Below are positions 35,129 to 44,937 of a stretch of DNA of 64,000 bases, in pieces. Each line of letters starts with the position of its first letter. Position 1 is the first letter of the stretch. The stretch comes from CAVQBP01 sp963740945 (lineage in GTDB: Bacteria > Bacteroidota > Ignavibacteria > Ignavibacteriales > Ignavibacteriaceae): assembly GCA_963740945.1 (NCBI GenBank), contig CAVUGE010000033.1:128784-192783 (forward strand), given 5' to 3'. A program made the position numbers and the translations under genes. The notes under the pieces are model-generated. The model saw only the letters and a program-made list of their open reading frames with translations. It was not told where the DNA came from and did not search any database.

Positions 35129-35454
35129 CTAACCCCAAATTTCAAACAGGATTTGTTAGAAGTAAATAACAAATTCTAAATAATTTCCCAAAGTCAAAGT
35201 CAAAATCAAAATTATCAAATAAAGGATTTGTTTGAAAGATTAGTTATCATAACCCACCGCAACCTCCTCTTATGGACTGTATATTGGAGAGGATATAATG
35301 ACCCTTTCCAGTTATTGAAAGAAATTGAATGGTTAATATTAGCCAACTAATTAATATTTAATGCCTAAACCTTTAAAAAAGTTTCAAAAACTGTAGAAAT
35401 TAATCGGTATGAAATTGGAAAGTGCAACAATATTTATTTTAGACTATTGTATAA
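35129..35454. other. Gene-free stretch before the glycan cluster
   Basis: No complete gene. The plus frame 35222-35350 reads protein-like for 42 residues (LVIITHRNLLLWTVYWRGYN, then PFQLLKEIEWL) but has no ATG and may be the tail of a lost gene. The promoter of the glycan cluster is probably in the last 100 bases; I cannot place it. Confidence 0.4.
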
Positions 35455-36231
35455 ATGAAGGTTGTTATTTTAGCAGGCGGATTTGGGACTAGAATCAGCG
35501 AAGAGTCTCATCTAAAACCAAAACCGATGATTGAGATAGGCGGTATGCCTATTCTTTGGCATATTATGAAAATATATTCGTACTACGGATTTAACGATTT
35601 TATTATCTGTCTGGGATATAAAGGAATAGTAATTAAAGAGTATTTTGCCAATTATTTTTTACACACCAGTGATATAACATTTGATTTTAGGAATGAAAAT
35701 AAAATGACATATCATAACCATTATAATGAGCCATGGAAAGTAACTCTTGTAGATACGGGATTAAATACAATGACGGGAGGAAGAGTTAAAAAAATCAAAC
35801 CCTATGTTCAAAAAGAACCATTTTTAATGACATATGGCGATGGTTTGTCGAATGTAAATATTAAGGAACTGGTAAAGTATCATATAAAAAATAAAAAATA
35901 TGTTACCATCACATCGGTTCAACCTTTCGGAAGGTACGGTTCTTTAAGCCTTAATGAGAATAATACTGTAAAAAAGTTTAGAGAAAAACCCAAAGGAGAT
36001 GGGGCTTGGGTAAACGGCGGTTTTTTTGTAATGCAGCCGGAAATCTTTGATTATATAAAAGAAGATAATTCAGTTCTGGAAAATGGGATATTAGAAAAAA
36101 TTGCGCACGAAAATCAATTACTCGCATATAAACATGAAGGGTTCTGGCAATCAATGGATACTCTAAGGGATAAAATTTACTTAGAAAATTTAATAGTCAA
36201 CCGGAAAGCTGAATGGATGGTTTGGAAGTGA
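35455..36231 (+). CDS. rfbF: Glucose-1-phosphate cytidylyltransferase
   Basis: 258 residues, the family length. LAGGFGTRISEESHLKPKPM is the nucleotidyltransferase signature (residues 5-24) with Lys catalytic, then GDGLSNV and W-V-NGGFFV for sugar binding. It makes CDP-glucose from CTP and glucose 1-phosphate. It opens the polysaccharide cluster; the usual next enzyme, CDP-glucose 4,6-dehydratase, is not identifiable. Confidence 0.95.
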   Translation: MKVVILAGGFGTRISEESHLKPKPMIEIGGMPILWHIMKIYSYYGFNDFIICLGYKGIVIKEYFANYFLHTSDITFDFRNENKMTYHNHYNEPWKVTLVDTGLNTMTGGRVKKIKPYVQKEPFLMTYGDGLSNVNIKELVKYHIKNKKYVTITSVQPFGRYGSLSLNENNTVKKFREKPKGDGAWVNGGFFVMQPEIFDYIKEDNSVLENGILEKIAHENQLLAYKHEGFWQSMDTLRDKIYLENLIVNRKAEWMVWK

Positions 36232-37286
36232 TAAAAAAAATATTAGTGACCGGTTCCGAAGGATATATCGGTTCTGTCCTTATGCCGATGTTGAATAGGG
36301 AAGGTTATGAGATTACAGGGCTTGACAGCTGTTATTATAGTGAGGGAAATCTAACAAATGAAATTTTACTAAGCTATAAAATAATCAGAAAAGATATAAG
36401 AGATACTACTGCAGCCGATTTTGCAGGTTTTGATACGGTAATTCATTTGGCTGCTTTAAGCAATGATCCATTAGGCAAATTAAACGAAGAATTAACGTTT
36501 GAGATAAATTATAAAGCATCTGTTGAAATAGCTAGATATGCAAAAGAAGCCGGTGTAAAAAGATTTATTTTCTCAAGTTCATGTTCATTATACGGTGCAA
36601 GCGATAAAATTTTAACTGAAAGTGATAATGCTAATCCCCAAACAGCCTATGGAAAATCCAAAATACTTGCTGAGAACGAAATAGTAAAATTAGCTGGAAA
36701 TGAATTTAGTCCTGTCTTTTTAAGGAATGCTACAGCCTTTGGGATTTCACCCCGAATGCGGTTTGATATTGTTGTAAACAGTTTAACAGGTTTTGCTAAA
36801 ACAGAAAAAGTTGTAAAGATTTTAGGTGACGGAACACCATGGCGCCCATTAGTGCATGTAAATGATATTTGCAAAGCTATAATACTTTCACTTAAAGCGC
36901 CTAAATCTGCTATCCATAATCAAGCTTTTAATATTGGAAGCAGTAATGAGAACTATCAGATAAAAACAATTGCAGAAAAAATTAAAGTTTTTTATAGTGA
37001 TTGTAAAATTGAGATAGTGAAAAAAAATGCAGGTGATACAAGGAACTATATTGTTTCATTTGAAAAAGCTGAAAAGCTATTAGGTTTTAAACCGGATTAC
37101 ACATTAAGCTATGGGATTAAAGAGTTGAAGAATTCTTATGAGAAAATTAATCTGACAAAAGAGGTCTTCGACTGCAGATTATATACCAGGCTTAAACAGA
37201 TAGAATATCTAATCAATGAAGGGGATCTGGATATTGATTTAAGAAAAGTTGAAGAAAAAATAAAAGATATAAATGAAATTTTCTAA
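36228..37286 (+). CDS. NAD-dependent sugar epimerase/dehydratase (SDR)
   Basis: 352 residues from a GTG that overlaps the rfbF stop (GTGA); an ATG at 36213 would add five residues and overlap more. TGSEGYIG is the NAD-binding glycine motif and Y-GKSK is the catalytic YxxxK (about residue 140), with SSCSLYG supplying Ser/Thr. It is of the extended SDR type acting on nucleotide sugars, here probably a CDP-sugar given rfbF. The exact reaction cannot be read from sequence. Confidence 0.88.
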   Translation: MIKKILVTGSEGYIGSVLMPMLNREGYEITGLDSCYYSEGNLTNEILLSYKIIRKDIRDTTAADFAGFDTVIHLAALSNDPLGKLNEELTFEINYKASVEIARYAKEAGVKRFIFSSSCSLYGASDKILTESDNANPQTAYGKSKILAENEIVKLAGNEFSPVFLRNATAFGISPRMRFDIVVNSLTGFAKTEKVVKILGDGTPWRPLVHVNDICKAIILSLKAPKSAIHNQAFNIGSSNENYQIKTIAEKIKVFYSDCKIEIVKKNAGDTRNYIVSFEKAEKLLGFKPDYTLSYGIKELKNSYEKINLTKEVFDCRLYTRLKQIEYLINEGDLDIDLRKVEEKIKDINEIF

Positions 37287-37815
37287 AACAAATATTAAAG
37301 ACATTTATATAATAGAACCGGATACTTATAATGACAACAGAGGTAAGTTTTCAAGGATTTATTGTAAAAAGGAATTTCAATCAATAAATGTTAATAAGAA
37401 TTTTGTGCAAATCAATCATTCTTTAACAATGAAGAAAGGTACTATAAGAGGATTGCATCTACAGAAATCTCCAAAAGAAGAATCAAAGCTGGTGAAATGT
37501 ATTAACGGCAGAGTATTCGATGTTGCAGTCGATCTAAGACATAATTCTCCGACTTATCTGCAATGGATATCTGTTGAATTATCTAAAAAAAATATGAAAA
37601 TGATTTACATACCTGAAGGATGTGCACACGGATTTCAAACTCTGGAGAACAACAGCGAAATAATTTACTTTCACAGTGAATATTACAGTCCCGAAAATGA
37701 AATAAGAATTAATTATAAAGATAAGCGCCTTTGTATAAAATGGCCTCTGGAAGTCACAAAAATTTCAGCTAAAGACAGCATTGAAACTATAGCTGAGGAA
37801 AATTTAGGAGCATGA
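37273..37815 (+). CDS. rfbC: dTDP-4-dehydrorhamnose 3,5-epimerase-like enzyme
   Basis: 180 residues, a RmlC-type cupin. RGLHLQ holds the catalytic His and IPEGCAHGFQTL the second signature. The substrate in this cluster is more likely a CDP- or other NDP-4-keto sugar, because no rmlA, rmlB or rmlD is nearby. It overlaps the SDR gene by 14 bases. Confidence 0.9.
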   Translation: MKFSKTNIKDIYIIEPDTYNDNRGKFSRIYCKKEFQSINVNKNFVQINHSLTMKKGTIRGLHLQKSPKEESKLVKCINGRVFDVAVDLRHNSPTYLQWISVELSKKNMKMIYIPEGCAHGFQTLENNSEIIYFHSEYYSPENEIRINYKDKRLCIKWPLEVTKISAKDSIETIAEENLGA

Positions 37816-37819
37816 CCGG

Positions 37820-39049
37820 TTGAATTGCAGATTTTGTAATAATGAATTGACTGATGTATTTGTAGATTTAGGGCATTCTCCCTTAGCAAATTCTTTTTTA
37901 AATGAAGAGGGATTCAATCATTATGAGAAATACTATCCTTTAAAAATATTTGTATGTAATAAATGTTTTTTAGTGCAAACTAGTGAAGAGATAAAGGCTG
38001 AGGAAATATTCAACGGAGAATATCTTTATTACTCATCTTTTTCCAAAACATGGCTAAAACACGCAGAAGATTATGTTAAAAAGATGGTCGGGAGATTCGG
38101 TTATAATAAGAATTCGTATGTAGTTGAAATTGCTTCGAATGACGGTTATTTACTTCAATATTTTCAGAAAGAAAATATTCCCGTTCTGGGAATTGAACCA
38201 TCAAAAGGAACAGCAGATGCAGCTAAAACAAAAGGAATTGAAACACGAGTAGAATATTTCGGAAAAGAAACGGCAAGAAATCTCTCTTTTCAAAATATTA
38301 AAGCAGATCTTTTAATAGGTAATAATGTTCTGGCGCATGTTCCCGATATAAATGACTTTGTCAGCGGCATGAAAATTATATTAGCGATGGATGGTATAAT
38401 AACTGTAGAATTCCCTCATCTTCTTCAATTAATACTTCAAAAACAATTCGATACAATTTATCATGAACATTTTTTCTATTATTCATTTTTGGCAGTAAAA
38501 AGGATATTCGAGAAACATACGCTGGAAATTTTTGATGTAGAAGAAATTTCTACCCACGGCGGGTCATTAAGAGTATATGCAAAACACGCCGGAAATATGA
38601 ATTATGGTAATTCTTTGAATGTAAAAAGATTAATCGAAAAGGAAAAAGCGGTTAATATGGATTCCATAGATTTTTACAAGTCGTTCCAGGAAGAAACGAA
38701 AACGATAAAGATTAATCTGCTGGATTTTCTTTTGAAACAAAAAAAATCAAAGAAAAAAGTCTGCGGATATGGTGCAGCAGCAAAAGGCAATACGCTTTTA
38801 AATTACTGCGGCATAAAAAACGACTTGCTTGAATATATAATCGATGCTTCACCTTACAAACAAGGAAAATATCTGCCGGGAAGCCATATACCGGTTTATA
38901 GCGAAGAAATATTGAAAGAAGATAAACCGGAATACGTGATAATATTTCCATGGAACATTAAAGAAGAAATTATAAAACAGATAAAATATATAAAAAAATG
39001 GGGTGGAAAATTTGTTGTACCAATCCCATCACTTGAAATTATTAATTAG
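37820..39049 (+). CDS. Sugar C-methyltransferase (TylC3/NovU type)
   Basis: 409 residues from a TTG start, preceded by GGAG; starting here keeps the N-terminal zinc-binding Cys set CRFCNNEL and CNKCFLVQT. The SAM-binding region follows (VVEIASNDGYLLQYF, about 95-110), then the C-terminal Rossmann domain (KVCGYGAAAKGNTLLNYCG) typical of NDP-4-keto-sugar C-methyltransferases. It adds a branch methyl, usually at C3 or C5. Confidence 0.9.
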   Translation: MNCRFCNNELTDVFVDLGHSPLANSFLNEEGFNHYEKYYPLKIFVCNKCFLVQTSEEIKAEEIFNGEYLYYSSFSKTWLKHAEDYVKKMVGRFGYNKNSYVVEIASNDGYLLQYFQKENIPVLGIEPSKGTADAAKTKGIETRVEYFGKETARNLSFQNIKADLLIGNNVLAHVPDINDFVSGMKIILAMDGIITVEFPHLLQLILQKQFDTIYHEHFFYYSFLAVKRIFEKHTLEIFDVEEISTHGGSLRVYAKHAGNMNYGNSLNVKRLIEKEKAVNMDSIDFYKSFQEETKTIKINLLDFLLKQKKSKKKVCGYGAAAKGNTLLNYCGIKNDLLEYIIDASPYKQGKYLPGSHIPVYSEEILKEDKPEYVIIFPWNIKEEIIKQIKYIKKWGGKFVVPIPSLEIIN

Positions 39050-39074
39050 AACAATTCAATGGAGCAGAATTAAA

Positions 39075-40217
39075 ATGATACCGGTTTTTAAACCCCTAAT
39101 AGAAAAGGAAGAAATAAAGGCAAGTACGTCTGCACTTGAAATGGGGTGGCTTGGAATGGGGAGCTTTGTAAGTGAATTTGAAGAAAAAATAAAAAAGATA
39201 ATTAACAATGATAAAAAAGAAGTGGTTGCTGTATCTACAGGTGCGGCAGCTTTGCATTTATCGCTGCTTTTAGTTGGAGCAGGACCAGGAGACGAAATAA
39301 TTACCCCTTCTTTTAATAATGTGTGCGACTTTCAATCTATACATGCCACCGGAGCGGAAATAGTTTTTTGCGATATTGATGAAGATACCTTGTGCATTGA
39401 TTTAAACAAAGCGGAAAAATTAATCACTCCTAAAACAAAAGCCATAATTGTTATGGATTACGACTGCATCCTTTGTGACCATGATAAGGTTGCTGAGTTT
39501 GCGAAGAAACATAACATAAGAGTAATCCATGACGCTTGTCATTCGTTCGGTTCAAAATATAAAGGCAAGCCGGTCGGTAGTTTTTCTGATATAACGGTAT
39601 TCAGCTTTGATCCGGTGAAGACAATTACCTGCATTGACGGCGGAGCAATTATAGTCAACTCGCAGGAAGAGAAAGCCCTTCTGCACGAGATGAGGTTAAT
39701 CGGTATGAAACAGCCTTCATCGGTTATGTATACAAATCAAAGAGCATGGACATACGATGTGGAAAGATTGGGTTTCCGCTACCACATGGCTAATATGCAT
39801 GCGGCAATCGGGTTAGCACAGCTTTCAAAATTAGAGAGAATATCTTCGGTAAGAAATAAAAATGCAAAGTATTATAACGAGAAACTGCAAAATATAAAAG
39901 AAATAATTGTTCCCAAAACTGATTTTTATGATGTAACTCCTTTTCTTTATTATATCAGGGTTCCGGAAGAGCATAGGGATAACCTAAGAAGTTATTTAAA
40001 AGAAAAAGAAATTGATACAGGTATTCATTGGCAGCCGGGTCATTGGTTTACGTTATTTAAAAACTGCCGAAAAAGCGATCTATCGGTTACGGATAAAATT
40101 GGTAAAGAGATTCTCTCTCTTCCGTTTCATTCGGATATGCAAAAGTCAACAATTGATGTGATTGCAAATTCAGTTGATTCCTATTTCAAAAAAGAAAAAA
40201 GCAAAGGCAAAAAATGA
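39075..40217 (+). CDS. DegT/DnrJ/EryC1/StrS sugar aminotransferase
   Basis: 380 residues from the ATG at 39075, which has GGAG before it; an ATG at 39003 would overlap the previous gene and add 24 residues not seen in the family. GAAALHLSLLL binds PLP phosphate, HDACHSFGS holds the Asp and FDPVKTITCIDGG the PLP Lys. It aminates a keto sugar; with the next gene, an N-formylated amino sugar is likely. Confidence 0.92.
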   Translation: MIPVFKPLIEKEEIKASTSALEMGWLGMGSFVSEFEEKIKKIINNDKKEVVAVSTGAAALHLSLLLVGAGPGDEIITPSFNNVCDFQSIHATGAEIVFCDIDEDTLCIDLNKAEKLITPKTKAIIVMDYDCILCDHDKVAEFAKKHNIRVIHDACHSFGSKYKGKPVGSFSDITVFSFDPVKTITCIDGGAIIVNSQEEKALLHEMRLIGMKQPSSVMYTNQRAWTYDVERLGFRYHMANMHAAIGLAQLSKLERISSVRNKNAKYYNEKLQNIKEIIVPKTDFYDVTPFLYYIRVPEEHRDNLRSYLKEKEIDTGIHWQPGHWFTLFKNCRKSDLSVTDKIGKEILSLPFHSDMQKSTIDVIANSVDSYFKKEKSKGKK

Positions 40218-41035
40218 AGCCAAGCGCTATTCTAATGGGTTCCAAGCCCGGATCTGTGGTGGTGTTATCGATACTTCTTGAAAGAGGATGGAATGTTAAA
40301 TATGTAGTTGTAAGTAAGAATCATTCATATCCATGGATTGCAGGAAAAACTTTGACTGAACTGGCAGCCGAAAAAGCGCTAAAAGTAGTTACGCAAAAAG
40401 AATTACCAAATAATGAAAACGCGGACTTTGTTATAAGTTATATGTACCGGTATAAAGTAAATGAAAAAGTCATTAATATGGCATTACGTGCTGCAGTAAA
40501 TTTTCATGCCGGCCCTCTACCGGAATTTGGTGGATGGGCATTTTATAATATTGCTATACTTGAGAACAGCAAAGAATATGGATGCACGTGTCATTATATG
40601 GATAATAATTTTGATACCGGTCCATTATTCAAGGTAAACAGATTTCCAATAAATGCATCGAAAGAAACAGCAGCAAGTCTCGAGCGCAAGGCTCAAGAGG
40701 AGATGATTAGATTATTTGTAGAGTTTTGTGAAATAGCCGAAAGCGGTAAAGAATTGCCTCTAGAAAAACAACAGAAAGAAAAAATGCGGTATTTAAACCA
40801 TGAAGAATTTGAAAAGCTAAAAGAAATTCCGGTAAATGCCGATGAAGAAACCATCGACCGCTATGCGAGAGCATTTTGGTACCCTCCATATGATTGCGCC
40901 TATACAAAACTCAACGGAAATAAGGTTGAAGTAATTCCATATATTGTTAAAGAAGGAATTGCTGCAAGTCTGCATTCCAACGATCTTGAAGACTTATTGT
41001 CTGCATCAAAAAATTATTTTGTAAAGGGAAATTAG
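40214..41035 (+). CDS. Sugar N-formyltransferase
   Basis: 273 residues. The formyltransferase core has N-FHAGPLPEFGG (catalytic Asn and His) and the Asp in NNFDTGP. A C-terminal domain begins about 205. It uses N10-formyl-tetrahydrofolate to formylate an amino sugar, presumably the product of the aminotransferase that overlaps it by four bases (ATGA). Confidence 0.88.
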   Translation: MKPSAILMGSKPGSVVVLSILLERGWNVKYVVVSKNHSYPWIAGKTLTELAAEKALKVVTQKELPNNENADFVISYMYRYKVNEKVINMALRAAVNFHAGPLPEFGGWAFYNIAILENSKEYGCTCHYMDNNFDTGPLFKVNRFPINASKETAASLERKAQEEMIRLFVEFCEIAESGKELPLEKQQKEKMRYLNHEEFEKLKEIPVNADEETIDRYARAFWYPPYDCAYTKLNGNKVEVIPYIVKEGIAASLHSNDLEDLLSASKNYFVKGN

Positions 41036-41797
41036 ATGATAACAATAGACGGCGACTTAATAAAAATTGATAATGGTAAAAACAAACCTGTTGAATATAA
41101 TATTGGAACACCTGAAGCATTTTCCATTCTAAGTGACTTATGGATAAGAGCAGGCTGGGATACAAAATATGTTTATTCTTTTACCTGGCTTGGTAGACCT
41201 ATTATACAATTGCCGGAAGATATGATTCGTTTGCAGGAAGTTATCTATAAAATAAAACCGGATGTAATAATTGAAACAGGAATTGCTCATGGCGGGGGGT
41301 TGATATTTTATGCTTCATTGTGCAAAGCTATTGGCAAGGGGAAAGTAATAGGAATAGATATTGAAATAAGACCGCATAACCGTAAAGCAATTGAAGCCCA
41401 TGAACTATTTGAATTTATTACGCTGTTTGAAGGCAGCTCAGTTTCAAAAGAGACTGTTGAAAAAGTGGCTGGATTAGTAAAACAGGATTCAAAGGTTATG
41501 GTTTTTCTTGACTCCAATCATTCAAAAGAACATGTAATGGCAGAATTGAGAGCCTATTCAGATTTTGTTTCAGTTGGCTCATATATAGTTGCTATGGACG
41601 GGATAATGTCGGATCTTGCTGGTGCACCGCGTTCAACTGATGACTGGGATTGGAATAATCCCAAATCTGCTGTTGAAGATTTCGTTTTAGAGAATGATAA
41701 TTTTATTATCGATGAACCGTTATTTGCCTTCAATGAAGGCATTATTAAAGATCGGGTTACTTACTGGCCCGGTGCATTTGTTAAAAGAGTAAAATAG
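41036..41797 (+). CDS. CmcI/cephalosporin hydroxylase-like methyltransferase
   Basis: 253 residues. IETGIAHGGGLIFYASLC is the SAM-binding glycine loop, VIGIDIEIRPHN follows, and FLDSNHSKEHVMAEL carries metal-binding residues. Family members in glycan clusters are thought to O-methylate sugars. It starts directly after the formyltransferase stop. Confidence 0.85.
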   Translation: MITIDGDLIKIDNGKNKPVEYNIGTPEAFSILSDLWIRAGWDTKYVYSFTWLGRPIIQLPEDMIRLQEVIYKIKPDVIIETGIAHGGGLIFYASLCKAIGKGKVIGIDIEIRPHNRKAIEAHELFEFITLFEGSSVSKETVEKVAGLVKQDSKVMVFLDSNHSKEHVMAELRAYSDFVSVGSYIVAMDGIMSDLAGAPRSTDDWDWNNPKSAVEDFVLENDNFIIDEPLFAFNEGIIKDRVTYWPGAFVKRVK

Positions 41798-41855
41798 AAA
41801 AATTTAGAAATACTTAATTAAAATTAAAGAAAATTAAGGAAAATAAGATAAAAGA

Positions 41856-43784
41856 TTGAATAAAAAAATTTCTCCTTTTGTAAGTATAGGTATGACCGTT
41901 TTTAACGGTGAAAGATTTTTAGAAAAATCCATTCGTTCATTATTAGAACAAGACTACACGAATTTTGAGTTAATTATTTGTGATAATCATTCCGACGATT
42001 CTTCTAAGGAAATCTGTCTCAAATATGAAGCATTAGATCATAGAATAAAATATAACAGAAATATTACAAATATAGGGGCATCAGCAAATTTTAACCAGGC
42101 TTTTTTTCTTTCCTCGGGTGAATATTTTATGTGGGCTGCGGACCATGATCTTTGGGATAAAAGCTTTATCTCTTCTTGTATTGATCCTATGATTGCAGAT
42201 TCATTAATTGCTTTAACTTATGGTTTAACATTATTAATTGATGAGGAAGATAAACCAATTGAAATAATGCCTGATAGACTGGACACAAGGAATTTAAATC
42301 CTGTAGACAGATTCAATCAGGTGATGTGGAATACTTATATATGCAATCCAGTTTATGGACTTTTAAGATCAAGCATAGCTAAGAAAACAGGACTCATTTC
42401 TAAAAATGTCGGGTCCGATCATGTTTTTCTGGCCGAATTGAATTTATATGGGTCATTCTACCAAATTGAAAGGCCGCTTTTCTATAGAAGGGAAAATAGA
42501 AAAACTGAAACAGAGCCTGTTCGAATTAGAAGAGTCGCAGAATATTTAAATCCTGGAATAAAAACATTATTTCCGATGATTTGGACAAAATTGGCTAATA
42601 AGCATATTAAAGTAGTAAAGAACAGTGTGCTTACAAATGCCGAAAAAGAATTTCTCATTAATCAAATAATCAAATTTTTTGAGATAGGAAGATTTAAAAA
42701 TTATTTAAGTTTAGAAATAGATCAATTTATTGAAGAATGTATTTCAATCTTTGTACATGGAAAGTTCCCCCCTGAATTTCCATTACCGAAATTATTAGCT
42801 GTTGAGGCCATGCAAGTAATATCATTACTACTTCCATTTGAATCAAAGAGGAATGAAATCCAATACATACTTTCTTTATGTCAAAAAGTTTTAAATATAG
42901 AACCAATATATAACTTCTCCCCAAAAATGATATACAATAATGATACAAAAGAATCAATTGTGGTAGTTATACCAACTTACAATAGGGGAAATTACCTGCC
43001 GCGAGCAATAGATAGTGTACTTAAACAGACGATTCATGTTGATAATATAATAATAATCGACGATGCCTCAACTGACGGCACAGATTCATTAGTTAGGTCT
43101 ATAAAAAAAGAATATCCACAAATAAAATATTATAAATTAGAAAAGAACAGTGGTGCTCAAACCGCACGAAATATTGGTATAAGAAATTCCGCTTCCGAAT
43201 GGATCGGATTCCTTGATTCAGATGATGAATGGCTTCCAAATAGGGTTGAGTTTGCATTAAAAAAAGCTAAAGAAAAAAATATCGACGTTACCCATTGCAA
43301 ATGTTTTCGAAAAGATCCGGATAAGCTTATGAAAAGAATGAACATTCCTCCTCTTCAAGGAAACATTTACATTAAAATGCTTGAACATCCAGCATCGACT
43401 TTTCCGGGTCTTTTTCTTCGAAGAAGCTGTTTTGACAAGATTGGAATGCTTGATGAATCGATTGTAGCATGGCAAGAATGGGATACTTATATCCGGTTGT
43501 CAAAATATTATGAATTTGGATTTGTAAATGAACCATTATTTATATGGCATTGGCATTCAGACGAGACAATTTCAAAGAGCCTTATTAAAGATGCGGAAGG
43601 ATATTATCAAATAGTTGAGAAGTTTAGAGATGAAATTATAAACCATGCCGGGATGCAGACTCTTGTTTATCATTATCTCATATTGACAGATAAATTCTTA
43701 AGAATTAACAAAGTCGACAAATTACTTGAAATAAAGAATAAACTTGAAAGAATAAAATCAGAGATATCAGCCGAAATTGTCTAG
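41856..43784 (+). CDS. Glycosyltransferase with two GT2 domains
   Basis: 642 residues from a TTG. First GT-A domain about 8-240 (VSIGMTVFNGERFLEKSIRS; acidic motif AADHD). A helical linker is followed by the second GT2 about 365-600 (VVVIPTYNRGNYLPRAIDSV; DSDDE). Each can add one sugar from an NDP donor. It forms the end of the first half of the cluster. Confidence 0.92.
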   Translation: MNKKISPFVSIGMTVFNGERFLEKSIRSLLEQDYTNFELIICDNHSDDSSKEICLKYEALDHRIKYNRNITNIGASANFNQAFFLSSGEYFMWAADHDLWDKSFISSCIDPMIADSLIALTYGLTLLIDEEDKPIEIMPDRLDTRNLNPVDRFNQVMWNTYICNPVYGLLRSSIAKKTGLISKNVGSDHVFLAELNLYGSFYQIERPLFYRRENRKTETEPVRIRRVAEYLNPGIKTLFPMIWTKLANKHIKVVKNSVLTNAEKEFLINQIIKFFEIGRFKNYLSLEIDQFIEECISIFVHGKFPPEFPLPKLLAVEAMQVISLLLPFESKRNEIQYILSLCQKVLNIEPIYNFSPKMIYNNDTKESIVVVIPTYNRGNYLPRAIDSVLKQTIHVDNIIIIDDASTDGTDSLVRSIKKEYPQIKYYKLEKNSGAQTARNIGIRNSASEWIGFLDSDDEWLPNRVEFALKKAKEKNIDVTHCKCFRKDPDKLMKRMNIPPLQGNIYIKMLEHPASTFPGLFLRRSCFDKIGMLDESIVAWQEWDTYIRLSKYYEFGFVNEPLFIWHWHSDETISKSLIKDAEGYYQIVEKFRDEIINHAGMQTLVYHYLILTDKFLRINKVDKLLEIKNKLERIKSEISAEIV

Positions 43785-44496
43785 TCAACTTTGAAAAAAC
43801 ATAATAAATTTGATATCATAATTACTTAGAAAATTTTTATTAACAAGGATCATATGACCATACCCATAATAAAAATTAAAAACCAGACATCTTATACTTA
43901 CTCATGAACATTTTAAATAGTCTGTGTAAATACTGCATCAAAAGATCAAATTCATTGAACCACACCTCCCAAATAAAGTTTGGTGGAAAATAAACTAAGT
44001 GCTGCTGATAGGTTAGATAAAAGGCTTGTGCGGTTTAGAAAAACGAGATCTTTCACTCCTATTATGAACGATTTAAGCAATTCTAAATGTATCCATTCTA
44101 ACTATAACCCGCTCAGGTATTATTATTTAATTGGGATTCCATCTGGCTAATTATGGACACTTCAATAATATTGACCAAGAAATTGATGCCTTTTATTATT
44201 ATATCTTTCCAATATTATCCAAACAAATCACAACAAAAAAAAACAAAATATTTTTCTGTTAGGCATAATTATTGAATTAATGCACTGTTAATATTTGTGA
44301 ATTATTACCAAGGACGTCATAAACAACTGATTCAACGCATTCTTCCTCATGATAGGTCCGGTTGTAAAACTGTTGGCCAAGATGCCCTCCTAAGAATGCT
44401 CAGAGTATCGGAAGGTGTTTAAATGGAAGAAAAAAGGACTTTCAAAATGTGTCTACTTAGACTGGATAGAATTATAATAAATTACGTTGGTGCAAA
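43785..44496 (+). pseudogene. 712-base scar with broken coding fragments
   Basis: No intact gene. Protein-like pieces occur in different frames: about 44010-44148 (RFRKTRSFTPIMNDL), about 44140-44260 (GHFNNIDQEIDAFYYY), and about 44275-44509 (YYQGRHKQLIQRILPHDRSG, one stop, then a tail running into the next start). Probably remains of one or two genes of the cluster. I cannot name the family. Confidence 0.35.
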
Positions 44497-44937
44497 ATGG
44501 TACAGAAAATAGAACGCGGCAATGATCTTTATGCAATAATTATTAGAAATAATTATTCGAAACCGGGAATCAATTTTTTTACTCCCGATGATTATTCACA
44601 GCAGCTTGGTTATATGATGCATCCCAAAGGACATGTAATAGAACCGCACATACATAATGAAGTGAATCGGAAGGTCTATTTAACGCAGGAAGTACTTATT
44701 ATAAGAAGGGGAAAATTAAGGGTAGACTTTTACGATGACAACCATAATTATATTTTTAGTGAAATATTATGCAGTGGAGATATCATATTATTATCTAAAG
44801 GCGGACATGGTTTTGCAGTTTTGGAAGATATAGAGATGATTGAAGTTAAACAAGGGCCGTATTCAGGTGATAAGGATAAGACCAAATTCAATCTCAATCA
44901 TCAAAATCATTTAACTGTAGTTTCGGAATTAGTATGA
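44497..44937 (+). CDS. Cupin-fold protein of the glycan cluster
   Basis: 146 residues. GHVIEPHIHNEV is the cupin metal motif region (H-x-H), followed by EVLIIRRGKLRVDFYDD and GDIILLSKGGHGFAV, the second cupin motif with His. Such proteins beside DegT aminotransferases are often sugar isomerases or unknown. The stop overlaps the next start (ATGA). Confidence 0.7.
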   Translation: MVQKIERGNDLYAIIIRNNYSKPGINFFTPDDYSQQLGYMMHPKGHVIEPHIHNEVNRKVYLTQEVLIIRRGKLRVDFYDDNHNYIFSEILCSGDIILLSKGGHGFAVLEDIEMIEVKQGPYSGDKDKTKFNLNHQNHLTVVSELV

